12,902 nt of DNA from an uncultured Elusimicrobium sp. (GCA_946061795.1 CAMGSK010000027.1:1-12902), one strand, 5' to 3'; numbered from the stretch's first letter, positions 1-9,100 are shown. Notes: a model not told the origin generated them from the sequence alone. Numbers and translations: made by a program.

Positions 1-866
1 AGTGTACCATGCATTCCACCTGTATAGGTGGTTTCATTGCTCACAATCAAACCAGTAAAGTCAAGATTGTACTTGACACTTTCAATCTTAATCTTATCTC
101 CAACCTCTAACGTTGGGTTACCTTTAATCTCAACAGTTATATAAGGCATCTTACTTTCTACAATCTTTCTAAGCACCTTATAAATCTCGTTCGCTCTAGC
201 CTTACTCTGAACATAGTTACTGTCTACCTCAAGAAGGCTTTCTCCTTCGTCTATGGTGTACACAGGTGTGGTTTTAATTGTCGTTCCTGTAACTACAATA
301 TCAACTTCTTTCTCTTCAGTCTCATCATTGGTTGTAGTTATTGTCACGGCATCCTGGGAAGCGGCGACGCCGCTAACATGCACATCAGATTCTCCAACAA
401 TGAAGCCCTTCACAATACGTACAATGGGTGTCACAGCAGAGTACATAGGCTTATGCGTTTCGTTACCTACAATACACTTTGTAGCTTTCGCCTCAACCAG
501 CGTTACTTCTTCACTTTCATACGGGATATTAGCCACAACTGATGCGCCATCGAAATCTGTGTTAATGCTTTGCTCGGCATCTACACTTATGATTTGGTCT
601 CCATCCGTTAACGTTGCTTTGATGTCACCACGCGCCGCGGCGACCATTGACTTAGCACATACATTACCATGTGTGTCAACAAACAACCAGCTAAGTGCTG
701 CAATCATCAGGTCCGAGATGAACTCATGATTGCTATCACCGGTATATGCCATCTCAAGGATATCTACAAGTGCGCTATCTATTGTTGCATTTATGCCAAG
801 AGCTTGCAACACGGCGCCGATAAAATCGGCATAGGTAACACCTCTTTGAACTTTAAGCTCAGATGA
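1..866 (-). pseudogene. Phage tail / baseplate-hub protein, 5'-truncated, continues past left edge
   Basis: Reading the minus strand from 866 down to 1 gives about 288 codons without a stop. There is no start codon at the right end: the frame begins directly after a TAA at 867-869, with residues SSELKVQRG. The C-terminal part visible here (about plus 1-190) has the pattern seen at the end of many siphophage tail-hub or tail-endopeptidase proteins. A helix (EIYKVLRKIVE) is followed by ITVEIKGNPTLEVGDKI at about 90-135, and near the left edge by a TYTGGMHGT tail, as in 'R-G-NP-l-GD ... GG-l-GT' of that group. The N-terminal part (YADFIGAVLQALGI, then WLFVDTHGNVCAK) resembles the gp27-like hub segment in which a helix precedes a short 'D-x-x-G-x-l' strand. 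A middle stretch rich in V and T (VTITTTNDETEEKEVDIVVTG) is probably a beta-sandwich. Codon use is unlike the genes to the right. Family membership is inferred from remembered patterns. The missing 5' end is seen directly. Confidence 0.72.
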
Positions 867-1754
867 TTATTTTGCTTCCACCGGTTTTTGAATCAAGAAC
901 AAACTCACAAAAATAATACACAGACCGATGATTTCATTTACGCCGGGCATACGGCCGAAGGCAATCATGTCGCTTCCCATGGCCACCACCGGCACAAAAT
1001 ACGTGACGGAAGCCATGCGCGTGGCGCCCCAGCGTTTGATCAAAGCAATCATCAGCAGAAAGGCCACGGCGGAAGAAAATACGCCCGCGCAGATAATGGA
1101 GATAATCACTTTGGCGGAAAAGACGGAGACGGCCGGCGTCGGTTCCAGACACAGCGCCACAAGCAGCAAAATAACAGCGGAAAAAACGTATTGATGGAAG
1201 GTATTGGCTTCAATAGTGGCGCTGTGATCGTCCACCATAATTTTTTTTGTCAGTACGTTGCCCAAACTGTACGACCACGCCATCAGCAAAAATCCCAAGC
1301 ATCCGTACAAGGCCCACGGGTCGGAACCCAGCGTCAAGGACGGCCACATAATGGTCAATAATCCGGCCAGACCGATCAGCACGCCCGCCGCGCGCCGCCA
1401 GGTAAAGCGGTCCACCCCTTTAAGCAGCACCGCGCCGGCGATGAACGACCATATGGGGACGGTTCCGTTAAAAATACCGCCGATGGTGGGAGCTACAAAA
1501 CGCTGGCTCCAGGAGATTGCGGCGAAAGGGAATAATAAAATCAAAAAGCCGATGGTCCAAGGCCGCCAGATTTGTTTAAGCGGGATGCGTACGCTTTTGC
1601 GCTGTACCGCATACAGAACGGCGAAGAACAACAAACCGGCCAAAACGCGGAAAAAAGTTCCCCAGTACGGCGGAATGACGTCAACGATGTTCTTGGTGGC
1701 CCAGAACGCGGTTCCCCAGCACAGGGCCAGACAAAACGCCAGCAAATAACTCAT
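867..1754 (-). CDS. EamA/DMT-superfamily inner-membrane transporter
   Basis: A 295-residue, very hydrophobic protein with about ten predicted membrane helices in two repeated EamA halves (roughly residues 3-130 and 148-290). This is the usual size and layout of drug/metabolite transporters of the RhaT/YdcZ/RarD-like group. The N-terminal FCLALCWGTAFWATK is the typical 'lxWGsxf' first helix of the family, and the second half opens with GCLGFLLMAWSYSLGNVLTKK. Such proteins export or import amino acids, nucleobases or metabolites across the inner membrane. The substrate cannot be told from the sequence. The start is fixed by AAGGAGG at 1761-1767 on the minus strand, seven bases before the ATG. 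The gene lies 45 bases downstream of uppP. No terminator follows it: its TAA at 867-869 directly abuts the truncated phage frame. The final helix and basic tail (QKPVEAK) look complete, so the gene appears intact. Confidence 0.88.
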   Translation of the reverse strand: MSYLLAFCLALCWGTAFWATKNIVDVIPPYWGTFFRVLAGLLFFAVLYAVQRKSVRIPLKQIWRPWTIGFLILLFPFAAISWSQRFVAPTIGGIFNGTVPIWSFIAGAVLLKGVDRFTWRRAAGVLIGLAGLLTIMWPSLTLGSDPWALYGCLGFLLMAWSYSLGNVLTKKIMVDDHSATIEANTFHQYVFSAVILLLVALCLEPTPAVSVFSAKVIISIICAGVFSSAVAFLLMIALIKRWGATRMASVTYFVPVVAMGSDMIAFGRMPGVNEIIGLCIIFVSLFLIQKPVEAK

Positions 1755-1781
1755 AGATATCCTCCTTAAAGATGTTTTTTT

Positions 1782-1787
1782 ATTATA
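1782..1787 (-). promoter_or_regulatory. Possible -10 element for the EamA gene
   Basis: The short gap between uppP and the EamA gene contains a perfect TATAAT on the minus strand, 27 bases before the ATG and upstream of the AAGGAGG ribosome-binding site. No good -35 hexamer is found at the expected distance, because that position falls in the GC-rich end of uppP. It could be a secondary promoter that lets the transporter be made independently of sixA-uppP, or a chance AT-rich match. Confidence 0.35.
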
Positions 1788-1799
1788 TAAAATCTGCGT

Positions 1800-2585
1800 T
1801 TAGCGCGCGTGCCAGCACCAAATGAAAATCGCCGCTCCCAATAGCAGACGGTAAACGACGAATACGTTGAAGCTGTGCGTTTTGATGTATTTCATCAAAC
1901 CGCCGATGACAAGCCATGCTCCCGCAAACGCGCTGACAAAGCCCCACACCACCGGCGCGGTCACGTCCGCCCAACTTAAATGAGCCGTTTCCAGCACGGC
2001 CGCGCCGCCGATGACGGGCGCGGAAAGCAGAAAGGAAATCCTTGCGCTCTGGCTGCGCGTAAATCCCAGAAACAACGCCGCCGTAATGGTAATGCCGGAG
2101 CGGGAAACCCCGGGCATCAGCGCCAGCGCCTGCGCACAGCCGATAATGAGCATATTTTTTAAGTTGATTTCCGCGCGGTGTTCCTGCGTTTGCGCCTTTC
2201 GGTCGGCCAGCCAGAGGACGACGGCAAAAATCATCAGGCACGCGGCGATGGGCTGCGGCCCGCGGAAAAAAGTTTCCAGTTTGTCTTTAAACAGCACTCC
2301 CGCTAAAGCGGCGGGTACGGTGCCCAGCGCCAGCAGCCACAGCGTTTGCCCTTCTTTGGAGCGCGGGCGGAGCAGCCCGTTTTTTATCAGAGAGGTCCAA
2401 TCTTTGGCAAAATACAACAGCACCGCCAACAGCGTGGCCGCGTGCATTAATACATCAAAAGTCACGCCTTGATAGGCTTGCCCTCGGAAAAACGGCAACA
2501 GCACCAAATGCGCGGAGCTGGAAATGGGCAGAAATTCGCCCAACGCCTGTAAAAGACCCAACAAAACGCCGTCAAATACCGTCAT
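1800..2585 (-). CDS. uppP: Undecaprenyl-diphosphatase (BacA/UppP family)
   Basis: A 261-residue integral membrane enzyme that dephosphorylates undecaprenyl diphosphate, recycling the lipid carrier used for peptidoglycan and other envelope polymers; it acts at the outer face of the cytoplasmic membrane. The family signatures are plain. QALGEFLPISSSAHL (residues 13-27) carries the QxxxE metal/phosphate motif with Q13 and E17 plus H26, and PGVSRSG (158-164) carries the catalytic arginine R162. The conserved FDVLMHAATLLAV segment follows at about 43-55. Length matches the family (about 260-275). The ATG at 2583-2585 lies inside the end of the sixA-like gene (14-base overlap). It has a GGAG at 2591-2594 on the minus strand, so translation is probably coupled. 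Overexpression of this family gives bacitracin tolerance in other bacteria, but nothing here shows a special resistance role. Confidence 0.95.
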   Translation of the reverse strand: MTVFDGVLLGLLQALGEFLPISSSAHLVLLPFFRGQAYQGVTFDVLMHAATLLAVLLYFAKDWTSLIKNGLLRPRSKEGQTLWLLALGTVPAALAGVLFKDKLETFFRGPQPIAACLMIFAVVLWLADRKAQTQEHRAEINLKNMLIIGCAQALALMPGVSRSGITITAALFLGFTRSQSARISFLLSAPVIGGAAVLETAHLSWADVTAPVVWGFVSAFAGAWLVIGGLMKYIKTHSFNVFVVYRLLLGAAIFIWCWHAR

Positions 2586-3027
2586 GTTTGCTCCGGGAAA
2601 TCAATTTGGGAGATTTTTCTTCCGTCCAGTCAAACGCCGCGTACGCTCCGGCAGAAAACGGGAAATAATCCCCGTATAAAACGCCGGCGGCCAAACTGAC
2701 GTTTGGGTTGTGTCCTACTAGCATGACGCGGTCTGCGCGGGCAAATTGCGCGCGGGCAAATTCCAGCAGGCCTTGGGCGCTTAAACGGCCGTCCAATTCC
2801 GGGGCGGTAATGACGGGAACATTCAAAACCTCTCCCGCAATTTGGGCCGTTTCTTGGGAGCGTTTGAGCGGGCTGGCCAACAGCAGGTCCGGCCGTAAAG
2901 CCGCTTTTTGCAGCGTGAGCGCCGTTTGGGCTGCCTTTTGCCTGCCCGCCGCGGTCAGCGCGCGTTCTCCGTCCGTTTGGGCGTAAAGTTCGGCCTGTCC
3001 GTGGCGCATAAGAATAAGCGTTTTCAT
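2572..3027 (-). CDS. sixA: SixA-like histidine phosphatase
   Basis: A 151-residue member of the histidine phosphatase (phosphoglycerate mutase-like) superfamily. The N-terminal LILMRHGQAE has the phosphorylated catalytic histidine H9 in RHG (8-10). SPLKRSQETA (52-61) supplies the second phosphate-binding arginine, R56. VGHNPNV (104-110) supplies the second catalytic histidine, H106. Length and the compact form without a lid insertion fit SixA, which in Escherichia coli removes phosphate from phosphohistidine carrier proteins (ArcB HPt, nitrogen-PTS components). The true target here is unknown, and a general small-molecule phosphatase is possible. It is the first gene of the leftward cluster and overlaps uppP by 14 bases. 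No Shine-Dalgarno sequence is seen before its ATG. A 10-base palindrome (3039-3048) sits in its leader. Confidence 0.85.
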   Translation of the reverse strand: MKTLILMRHGQAELYAQTDGERALTAAGRQKAAQTALTLQKAALRPDLLLASPLKRSQETAQIAGEVLNVPVITAPELDGRLSAQGLLEFARAQFARADRVMLVGHNPNVSLAAGVLYGDYFPFSAGAYAAFDWTEEKSPKLISRSKHDGI

Positions 3028-3104
3028 GATTGTTCGTATGACGCGTCAAAACGCGCCAAAAATGCCATAATATGTATAAATTCTTTTTACTACTATAGCA
3101 TTTT
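3028..3104. promoter_or_regulatory. Divergent promoter region between sixA and addB
   Basis: These 77 bases separate the leftward sixA-uppP genes from the rightward addB operon and are the only place where both can be started. The core 3065-3100 is strongly AT-rich. On the plus strand TACTAT at 3091-3096 lies exactly 8 bases before the addB ATG and could be a -10 element giving a leaderless or near-leaderless transcript. On the minus strand TATTAT at 3067-3072 is a -10 candidate for sixA, about 39 bases from its ATG. No convincing -35 hexamer was found for either. TGACGCGTCA at 3039-3048 is a perfect 10-base palindrome. Assignments of single elements are tentative. Confidence 0.5.
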
Positions 3105-6100
3105 ATGCGCGTTTATTACGGCCCCCCGGGGGCGTTGGAATCGGAATTTGTCTCTTACGCGGCCTCTTTGCAGCCGGGGCCTGCGCGCGCCGTGTTGGTG
3201 TTGTGTCCTTCCGGGCGGGTGGCGGAGCGTTTGCGCCGATTGCTGGCGGAAAAAACGGGTTTCGTCGGCAATGTGTTTTTTATGACGCTGGGCCGTTTGG
3301 CTGAAGAATTGGACGGGGAAACGCCCCTTGCGAAAGATCCGCTTCTTCCCGGAGATGATTTTCATGATTTTCTGTTAAAAAAACTGCTGGAAAAGCCGGG
3401 TCTGGACCGCTATCCCGCGGGTCGGGGGTTTGTCAGCGCCCTAAAGGCTTCTTTGCGCGATTTGGGAGACAGCCTGGCTGACCCGGACGTGCTGGAAGAG
3501 CACTTGCAAACGTCGGCCGATCCCGTTTTGCAAAATGAAAAAGTTCATTTGCAATGGCTGATAAACGTCAGCCGCGCTTACCGGGCCCAGACGGGCAATG
3601 TGCCGGGATACCGCTCCTATGACGAATATTTCTCCTCCGTGTTGCGCGCCGCGCAGCAGAGCGGATGGCTGGCCTCTTTTCATGAAATATTGGTGTATGG
3701 ATTTTATGAATTGACCGGCCGTCAGCTGGAATTGTTTCATTCGCTGCGTTCCCATTATCGTTTGACGGCGTTTTGGCTTTACTCCTCCCATCCGGCTTTT
3801 GCTTTCGGAAGAAAATTTTTTGAAGCCAACATTTTGGGCGCGGCGGAGGAGGCGCGGGAACTGGCGCAGGACTGGGAATCTTTGGCCGCCGGTACCGCGG
3901 CGGAAAATTTATTTACCGCACAAAGCGCGCCGCGGACTCCTCCCGGTTTGTGCGTCATATCCGCACCGAACCCGGAAGGAGAAGTGTTCGCCGCCGTCAA
4001 AGAAATGCTCCGCCTGCACGAGCAAGACGGCGTGCCTTATGAGGATATGGCATTAACCGCCCGTTCTTTGGACCCCTATAAACTATTTTTGCCGGATGCG
4101 TTTGAACAAAACGCGGTGCCGCTGAACGCTTCTTTTGAGTTTCCGCTGTCATCGCGGCCTTTGGGCGTGTTTATCATCAATTTGTTTTCTCTGGCGCGCG
4201 GCGGTTTTGACCGTTCGGACGTTGCGGCGGTGGTTTCTTCGCCGTATTTCAAACGAAAGAACAACTGGCGCTATCTCATTGACGCGTCTTTGGCGCAGAG
4301 GGATTTTGCCCAATGGACGGATTTGGTCCGTCCCGATTTACCGTTTTATGACCCGGATTTTTTGCCGTGGATGGAGGAGGTGAAGCGCAAGTCGGAATTT
4401 CTGGGCAAACCGCTCCCTTGGAACGAATTGGCGCAGGCCGCCAAGAAATTTTTGCAGGATAACACGGACCAAACCGCTTTTTCCGCCGGAGACCTTGCCG
4501 TTTGGGACGCGGTGGCCCGCAGTTTGGAGGGGTTTGCCCGCCGTCAGGCGGTCGCCGACCGCGCGGAAGAAGGGGAATTCCCGGACGAGTTGTCCGCCGC
4601 TTTGCAGGCCGTCCGTTTGCACCGCGTCAGCCACATTTCCGCCGGAGTGAGCGCGCTGGACGCGCTGAATTTGCGCGGTTTGCGTTTTAAAGCGGTGTTC
4701 GTTCTGGGAATGAACGAGAAATCTTTTCCGCAAATCATCCGGGAAGACCCCGTATTGAAAGATTATTACCGCCGCGTTTTGCGCGATCAGCTGGGCTTTT
4801 GGCTGAACCAGAAGGCGGAACGTTTTGAAGAAGAAAGACTGCTTTTCTTTTGCGCGGTTTGCGCCGCTTCGTCCCGCGCATATTTTTCTTTTTCGCGTGC
4901 GGACGCGGAAGGAAAACCGCTGGTGCCGTCGGGCTATTTGGCGGAGCTGGCGCGCGCGGCGCGGTTGGATTTGAACGGACCGGACGTGCGGCGCGTGAGC
5001 GGACGGATGTCCGAGCGGTTGAAAGAGACGGACGCGGTTTTGCTCAACGCCAAAGAAATTTCTCTGTTGTTGGCCGCCCGCGGCGCAGAGGCATCTGTTT
5101 TTGAGAGAGAAGGCCTTTGTTCCCCGGAACAGGCGGAAGCGCTGGAGGCGGCGCGGCGGCTTTCCTGCGGCGGAGAATTGACGGACCGGGACGGAATGGT
5201 CGGCTGCGGAGAAGAAATTTTTGCCGCGCAAAACGCTTCCGGCTTTTCTCCTTCGGCTTTGCAGGACTTGGCCCGCTGTCCGATGAAATATTTCTTGGCC
5301 AAAGGCGTGGGACTGAAAGAAAAAGACGAAATTCTCAGCCGTTCGGAACTGGCCGCGGACGCGCGCGGAACGGCGTATCACGAAATCCTGATGGATTATT
5401 ACGGGCATTTATACCGGGAAGGACTGGCGGGGGAGTTGTTTGACAGCGCGCTGAAAGAGCGCATGGAGCGCAGCGTGGCGGCCCGTTATGATGAAAAAAG
5501 CTATAAACGTTTTGGCATTTACCCCGTGATTTGGCAGTTGATTTTGCAGGATATCCGGGACAAACTGACCGATTTTGCCATAGAAGACGCGCGGCATTTG
5601 GGGGCTTTTGTCCCTTCCGTGTTTGAAACCCAGTTTGAAAAAATTTATTCCCTTCCATCCGCTGAGAAGATGAAACTCAAAGGCATTATAGACCGCATAG
5701 ACGTGGACGCGTCTTCCGGCACGTTCCGCGTTTTGGATTATAAATCCGGCAAACGCGGGGGGAAAGACTTGGCCGCGGACATGTTTAAAAAAGTGATTTT
5801 ACAGCCGTTTATTTATTTGATTTTGGCCCAGCAGCAAACGCAGACGCGCGGGCTGAAACCCGACGGTGCGGCTCTGCTCAGTATAAACAAAGGCTACGAA
5901 CGCCAAGAGCTGAGCCAAGAAGGGTTTGACAGCGTAAAAGAACGTGCGGACGGGTTTTTGGAACTGTTGGTGTCGCTGGTACGCAAGGGCCGTTTTTTTA
6001 TCAGTCCGGGCGAACATTGCCAATACTGCCCTTACGCCGCCGTTTGCCGCAAAGATGCGTTCCGTCCTTTGCTCAGGGCCAAACATTCGCCGCAGTTTCG

Positions 6101-6125
6101 TATGCTGGAGGAGGCCAAACAATGA
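3105..6125 (+). CDS. addB: AddB-like subunit of helicase-nuclease, PD-(D/E)XK nuclease with Fe-S cluster
   Basis: A 1006-residue protein matching the AddB (RexB-like) subunit of the AddAB enzyme, which resects DNA double-strand breaks for RecA-dependent repair. The N-terminal half is a helicase-like fold. A motif typical of AddB occurs near residues 510-540 (LNLRGLRFKAVFVLGMNEKSFP). The usual P-loop at the extreme N terminus is replaced by YYGPPGALESE, which lacks GKT/S, so this domain probably does not hydrolyse ATP. The C-terminal nuclease has GTAYHEIL (H759), GIIDRID (D863) and DYKSG (D878, K880). It is framed by the four cysteines of the AddB iron-sulfur staple: C725 in ARCPMKYF, then C972, C975 and C981 (CX2CX5C). 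No Shine-Dalgarno sequence precedes the ATG. Its TGA overlaps the ATG of addA (ATGA), the order addB-addA being that of Bacillus. Low overall identity to model AddB is likely. Confidence 0.88.
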   Translation: MRVYYGPPGALESEFVSYAASLQPGPARAVLVLCPSGRVAERLRRLLAEKTGFVGNVFFMTLGRLAEELDGETPLAKDPLLPGDDFHDFLLKKLLEKPGLDRYPAGRGFVSALKASLRDLGDSLADPDVLEEHLQTSADPVLQNEKVHLQWLINVSRAYRAQTGNVPGYRSYDEYFSSVLRAAQQSGWLASFHEILVYGFYELTGRQLELFHSLRSHYRLTAFWLYSSHPAFAFGRKFFEANILGAAEEARELAQDWESLAAGTAAENLFTAQSAPRTPPGLCVISAPNPEGEVFAAVKEMLRLHEQDGVPYEDMALTARSLDPYKLFLPDAFEQNAVPLNASFEFPLSSRPLGVFIINLFSLARGGFDRSDVAAVVSSPYFKRKNNWRYLIDASLAQRDFAQWTDLVRPDLPFYDPDFLPWMEEVKRKSEFLGKPLPWNELAQAAKKFLQDNTDQTAFSAGDLAVWDAVARSLEGFARRQAVADRAEEGEFPDELSAALQAVRLHRVSHISAGVSALDALNLRGLRFKAVFVLGMNEKSFPQIIREDPVLKDYYRRVLRDQLGFWLNQKAERFEEERLLFFCAVCAASSRAYFSFSRADAEGKPLVPSGYLAELARAARLDLNGPDVRRVSGRMSERLKETDAVLLNAKEISLLLAARGAEASVFEREGLCSPEQAEALEAARRLSCGGELTDRDGMVGCGEEIFAAQNASGFSPSALQDLARCPMKYFLAKGVGLKEKDEILSRSELAADARGTAYHEILMDYYGHLYREGLAGELFDSALKERMERSVAARYDEKSYKRFGIYPVIWQLILQDIRDKLTDFAIEDARHLGAFVPSVFETQFEKIYSLPSAEKMKLKGIIDRIDVDASSGTFRVLDYKSGKRGGKDLAADMFKKVILQPFIYLILAQQQTQTRGLKPDGAALLSINKGYERQELSQEGFDSVKERADGFLELLVSLVRKGRFFISPGEHCQYCPYAAVCRKDAFRPLLRAKHSPQFRMLEEAKQ
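6107..6114 (+). promoter_or_regulatory. Ribosome-binding site that fixes the addA start
   Basis: GGAGGAGG lies seven bases upstream of the ATG at 6122-6124, inside the last codons of addB. It decides between this start and an in-frame upstream ATG at 6017 that would add 35 residues of AddB-overlapping sequence. Confidence 0.85.
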
Positions 6126-9100
6126 CCGCGCTGACCGAAGACCGCGCCCGGGTGCGCACGCTGTTGGGCGTCAATATGGTTGTGGAGGCGGGAGCGGGCA
6201 CGGGCAAAACCACGCTGCTTATTGACCGCCTGTGCTTTGCGCTGCTTGCGCAGGGAGTGCCTGCGTCCGGTTTGGTGGCGCTGACGTTTACCGAAAAAGC
6301 CGCCGCGGAGATTAAAACCCGTCTGGTGTTTAAACTGCAGTCTTTGCTGCGGGCCATACGCGAAGGAGGGACGGATGATACGCTTTCCGTTCTGAAGAAT
6401 CATTTTAACGTGCCGGAAGCGGATATTTTGGCCCGCGCCGAAGCCGCGCTTGGCCAAATGGACCGCAGCCAAATAGGCACCATACACGGGTTTTGCTCGG
6501 ATATTTTGCGGGCGTATCCGCTGGAAGCGGGCCTGACTCCCAATGCGGAAATAGACAAAGGTCCCCGCGCCGAGAAAATTTTTGACGCGCAATGGATCCG
6601 TTTCCTGGATGAGGAACTGGGGGAAAACGCCCCGCGCGCCCTGCGGTGGAAAGAAGTGCTTGGCCAGGTGTCTCTGGAAGATTTGCGCGCGTGCGCCAAG
6701 GAAATGTGCAGCGGCAAAATGGACCGCTACGATTATTTCGCCAGGCGGGATTTGCTGTCTGGGGTGTGCCGGGAGCGCGCCGTACAGGCGCGGGAGTTGG
6801 CCGGGGCGTTCTTGGAAAAGGGCAAGAAACCGCGCGTGGTGGAAAAAGCGCTGGCTCAGGCTGCGGAACGTTTTGACCGCGCCGCCCGCTGGCTGGAAGG
6901 CAAAGAAGCGGCCGATGACGGGGAAGAAACGGTGGAATTGAAATCTTTCCCCAAGGACTGGGACGCTCCGTCCGCCCAAGAGGCCAAAGCGTTGTGTCTG
7001 TTTGCGCAGCAGGCCGACCCGGCCGTGCAAAACATGGTGCTTAAAGCCTATGATTTGCTAAAAGATTTGGTCCGTTCCGTACGCGCCCAATACGCGGCGG
7101 AGGGTATTTTGAGTTTTGACGATTTAATCGTCAAAACGCGCAATTTGCTGCAAAAAGATTTTTCCGTGCGCCGCCGTTTGAAGCAATCTTACGATGCGTT
7201 GTTTATTGACGAATTTCAGGATACGGACCCGGCCCAGGGAGAACTGCTGCTTTTTCTGGCGGAGCGGGAAGAAGGAAACGCCCGGGTTTGGAACGAAGTG
7301 TGTTTGGAACCGGGCAAATTGTTTGTGGTGGGGGACCCCAAACAGTCCATTTACCGCTTTCGCGGAGCGGACATCACGGCCTACGAATTGTTTACGGATT
7401 TGATTTTGAAGCAGGGCGGAAAGAAAGCTTATCTTAGGCAGAATTTCCGAAGTGAACGCGAAATTATCGGCGCGGCCAATGACGTGTGCGCCTGCGTAAT
7501 GGAAGAAAAAACCGCCTTTCAGCCTGCGTATGAGCCCATTTTTACGGATAAGCGGGAGATTTCGGGCGCGGCGGAACTGGCGTTGGTTTGCGCTGCGGAC
7601 GCAAAAATTTCCGCCGACGATTACCGCCACAACCAGGCGCGTTTTATCGCGCGGTGGATAAAAGAAAATGTGGGAACTTTTTCTTTGCGTTCCGGCCGGA
7701 AACTGGCGTACAAAGACGTGGCTTTGCTTACGCGCGCGGCCACCACGCTGGGGCCTTATACCGATGCGCTGCGCCGGGAAGGCGTGCCTTTTTCCGTGGA
7801 AGAAGACCGCGATTTTTACCGGCGACAGGAAATTTCCGACTTTTTAAATTTTTTACGCGCCATAGACGACCCGCGCGACCGCATTTCGCTGGCAGGCGTT
7901 CTGCGCGGGCCGCTGGGCGCGTTGAATGACGAAGAACTGTACCGCGTTTTCCGAAGAGGAGAGGTGAATTTCCGCCTTCCGTCCCAAGATCCCAAGGCGG
8001 AGCGCGTATTCATCTTACTGCGTCGTTTTGCCGACCGGGCGGGTAAAGAGCCTTTGCGCAATTTGCTGCGCGGGCTTCTTAACGAAACGTTCTTGCGCGA
8101 AGCCTGCGCCGCCGCTTATGACGGAGAGCGGAGTATGGCCAATTTGGAAAAACTGGTGTCTTTGGCGGAGGGATATTCTTTGCAAACTCCGGCCACTTTG
8201 GGCCAGTTCCTTGACCGCGTGCAAAAATTGATGGAGGACGAGCTGGGCCGCCTGACCGCTTTGCCGGAGGGGGAAGCTTTAAACGCCGTCAATGTGATGA
8301 CGGTGCATAAATCCAAAGGGCTGGAGTTTCCCGTTGTTATTTTGGCCGACGTTTCCCGTAAGGAGACGGCCTCCCAGTCCCGCCGTGCGGGGCATTTGTA
8401 TTCCTGGAAATATAATTTGCACGGTTTGCGCGTGGGCAAGTATGCAGACATCAACCTGGCGTGGCTGGAAGAAGAACAACAGCTGCACGCCCGGTGCGAA
8501 GAAGTGCGCGTTTTGTACGTGGCGTTGACGCGCGCGCGGGAAAAATTGCTTGTGGTGGGAAACGAGCAAAGCGATGAGCGGAGCATGGCCGCTTTGTTCC
8601 GTCGCGCCGGCCGTTTCCCCGCGCAGGGCGAACGCCCGGAAATTTTGGGAAAGGAAGACGGTTTGCGCGTGCGCTATGTGCCATATCAGAATCCGGCGGA
8701 ATTTATTTACCGGCATTGCGCTGAAGAACCTTCCCGCGCGGAAGAAAAAGATTTATCCCGCTGGAGAAAAGCATATGACGCGCGCCGCGCCGAGTACGGG
8801 CGTTTGCGCAGTGGCGCAGAGCCTTTGGCCCCTTCGGCGCGCAACGAAGCTCCGGCTTCTTCGGATGAAACGGCCGTCGCTTTGGGCGTGATCTTGCACC
8901 GCGCGTTGTCCCGCGGCCGCGGGCGGCCGGAAGGGGAACGTTTGGCGTGGGTTCCGGCGGCGGCGCGGGAAGCGGGACGGCCGGATTTGGAGCCGGAAGC
9001 GCGGGGTATTTTATCCGCCTATTTTGCCTCTGAGGCCTTTGAGCGTTTGCGCGCATGGCGGATTTTGGGTGAGGAAATGCCGTTTTCTCTCTTTACTTCG

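Noticed and set aside
253..729. Plus-strand open frame of 158 codons (MVYTGVVLIVVPV...) and a following one at 669-866
   Set aside because: The translation is low-complexity in S, T and V with no domain pattern, while the minus strand is open over the whole 866 bases and gives a sensible protein. These are antisense shadows.
4338..5408. Long minus-strand open frame (356 codons) inside addB
   Set aside because: Antisense shadow in GC-rich coding DNA; rich in R, Q and F with no motif. The plus strand encodes conserved AddB motifs throughout.
6017..6121. Longer 5' end for addA starting at 6017
   Set aside because: It would overlap the AddB cluster cysteines in another frame, and the extra residues match no AddA start. 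GGAGGAGG sits right before the ATG at 6122.
6032..7030. Minus-strand open frame (332 codons) inside addA
   Set aside because: Antisense shadow over the Walker A and motif Ia region of addA; composition (H, R, F, Q) is typical of a reversed GC-rich gene.
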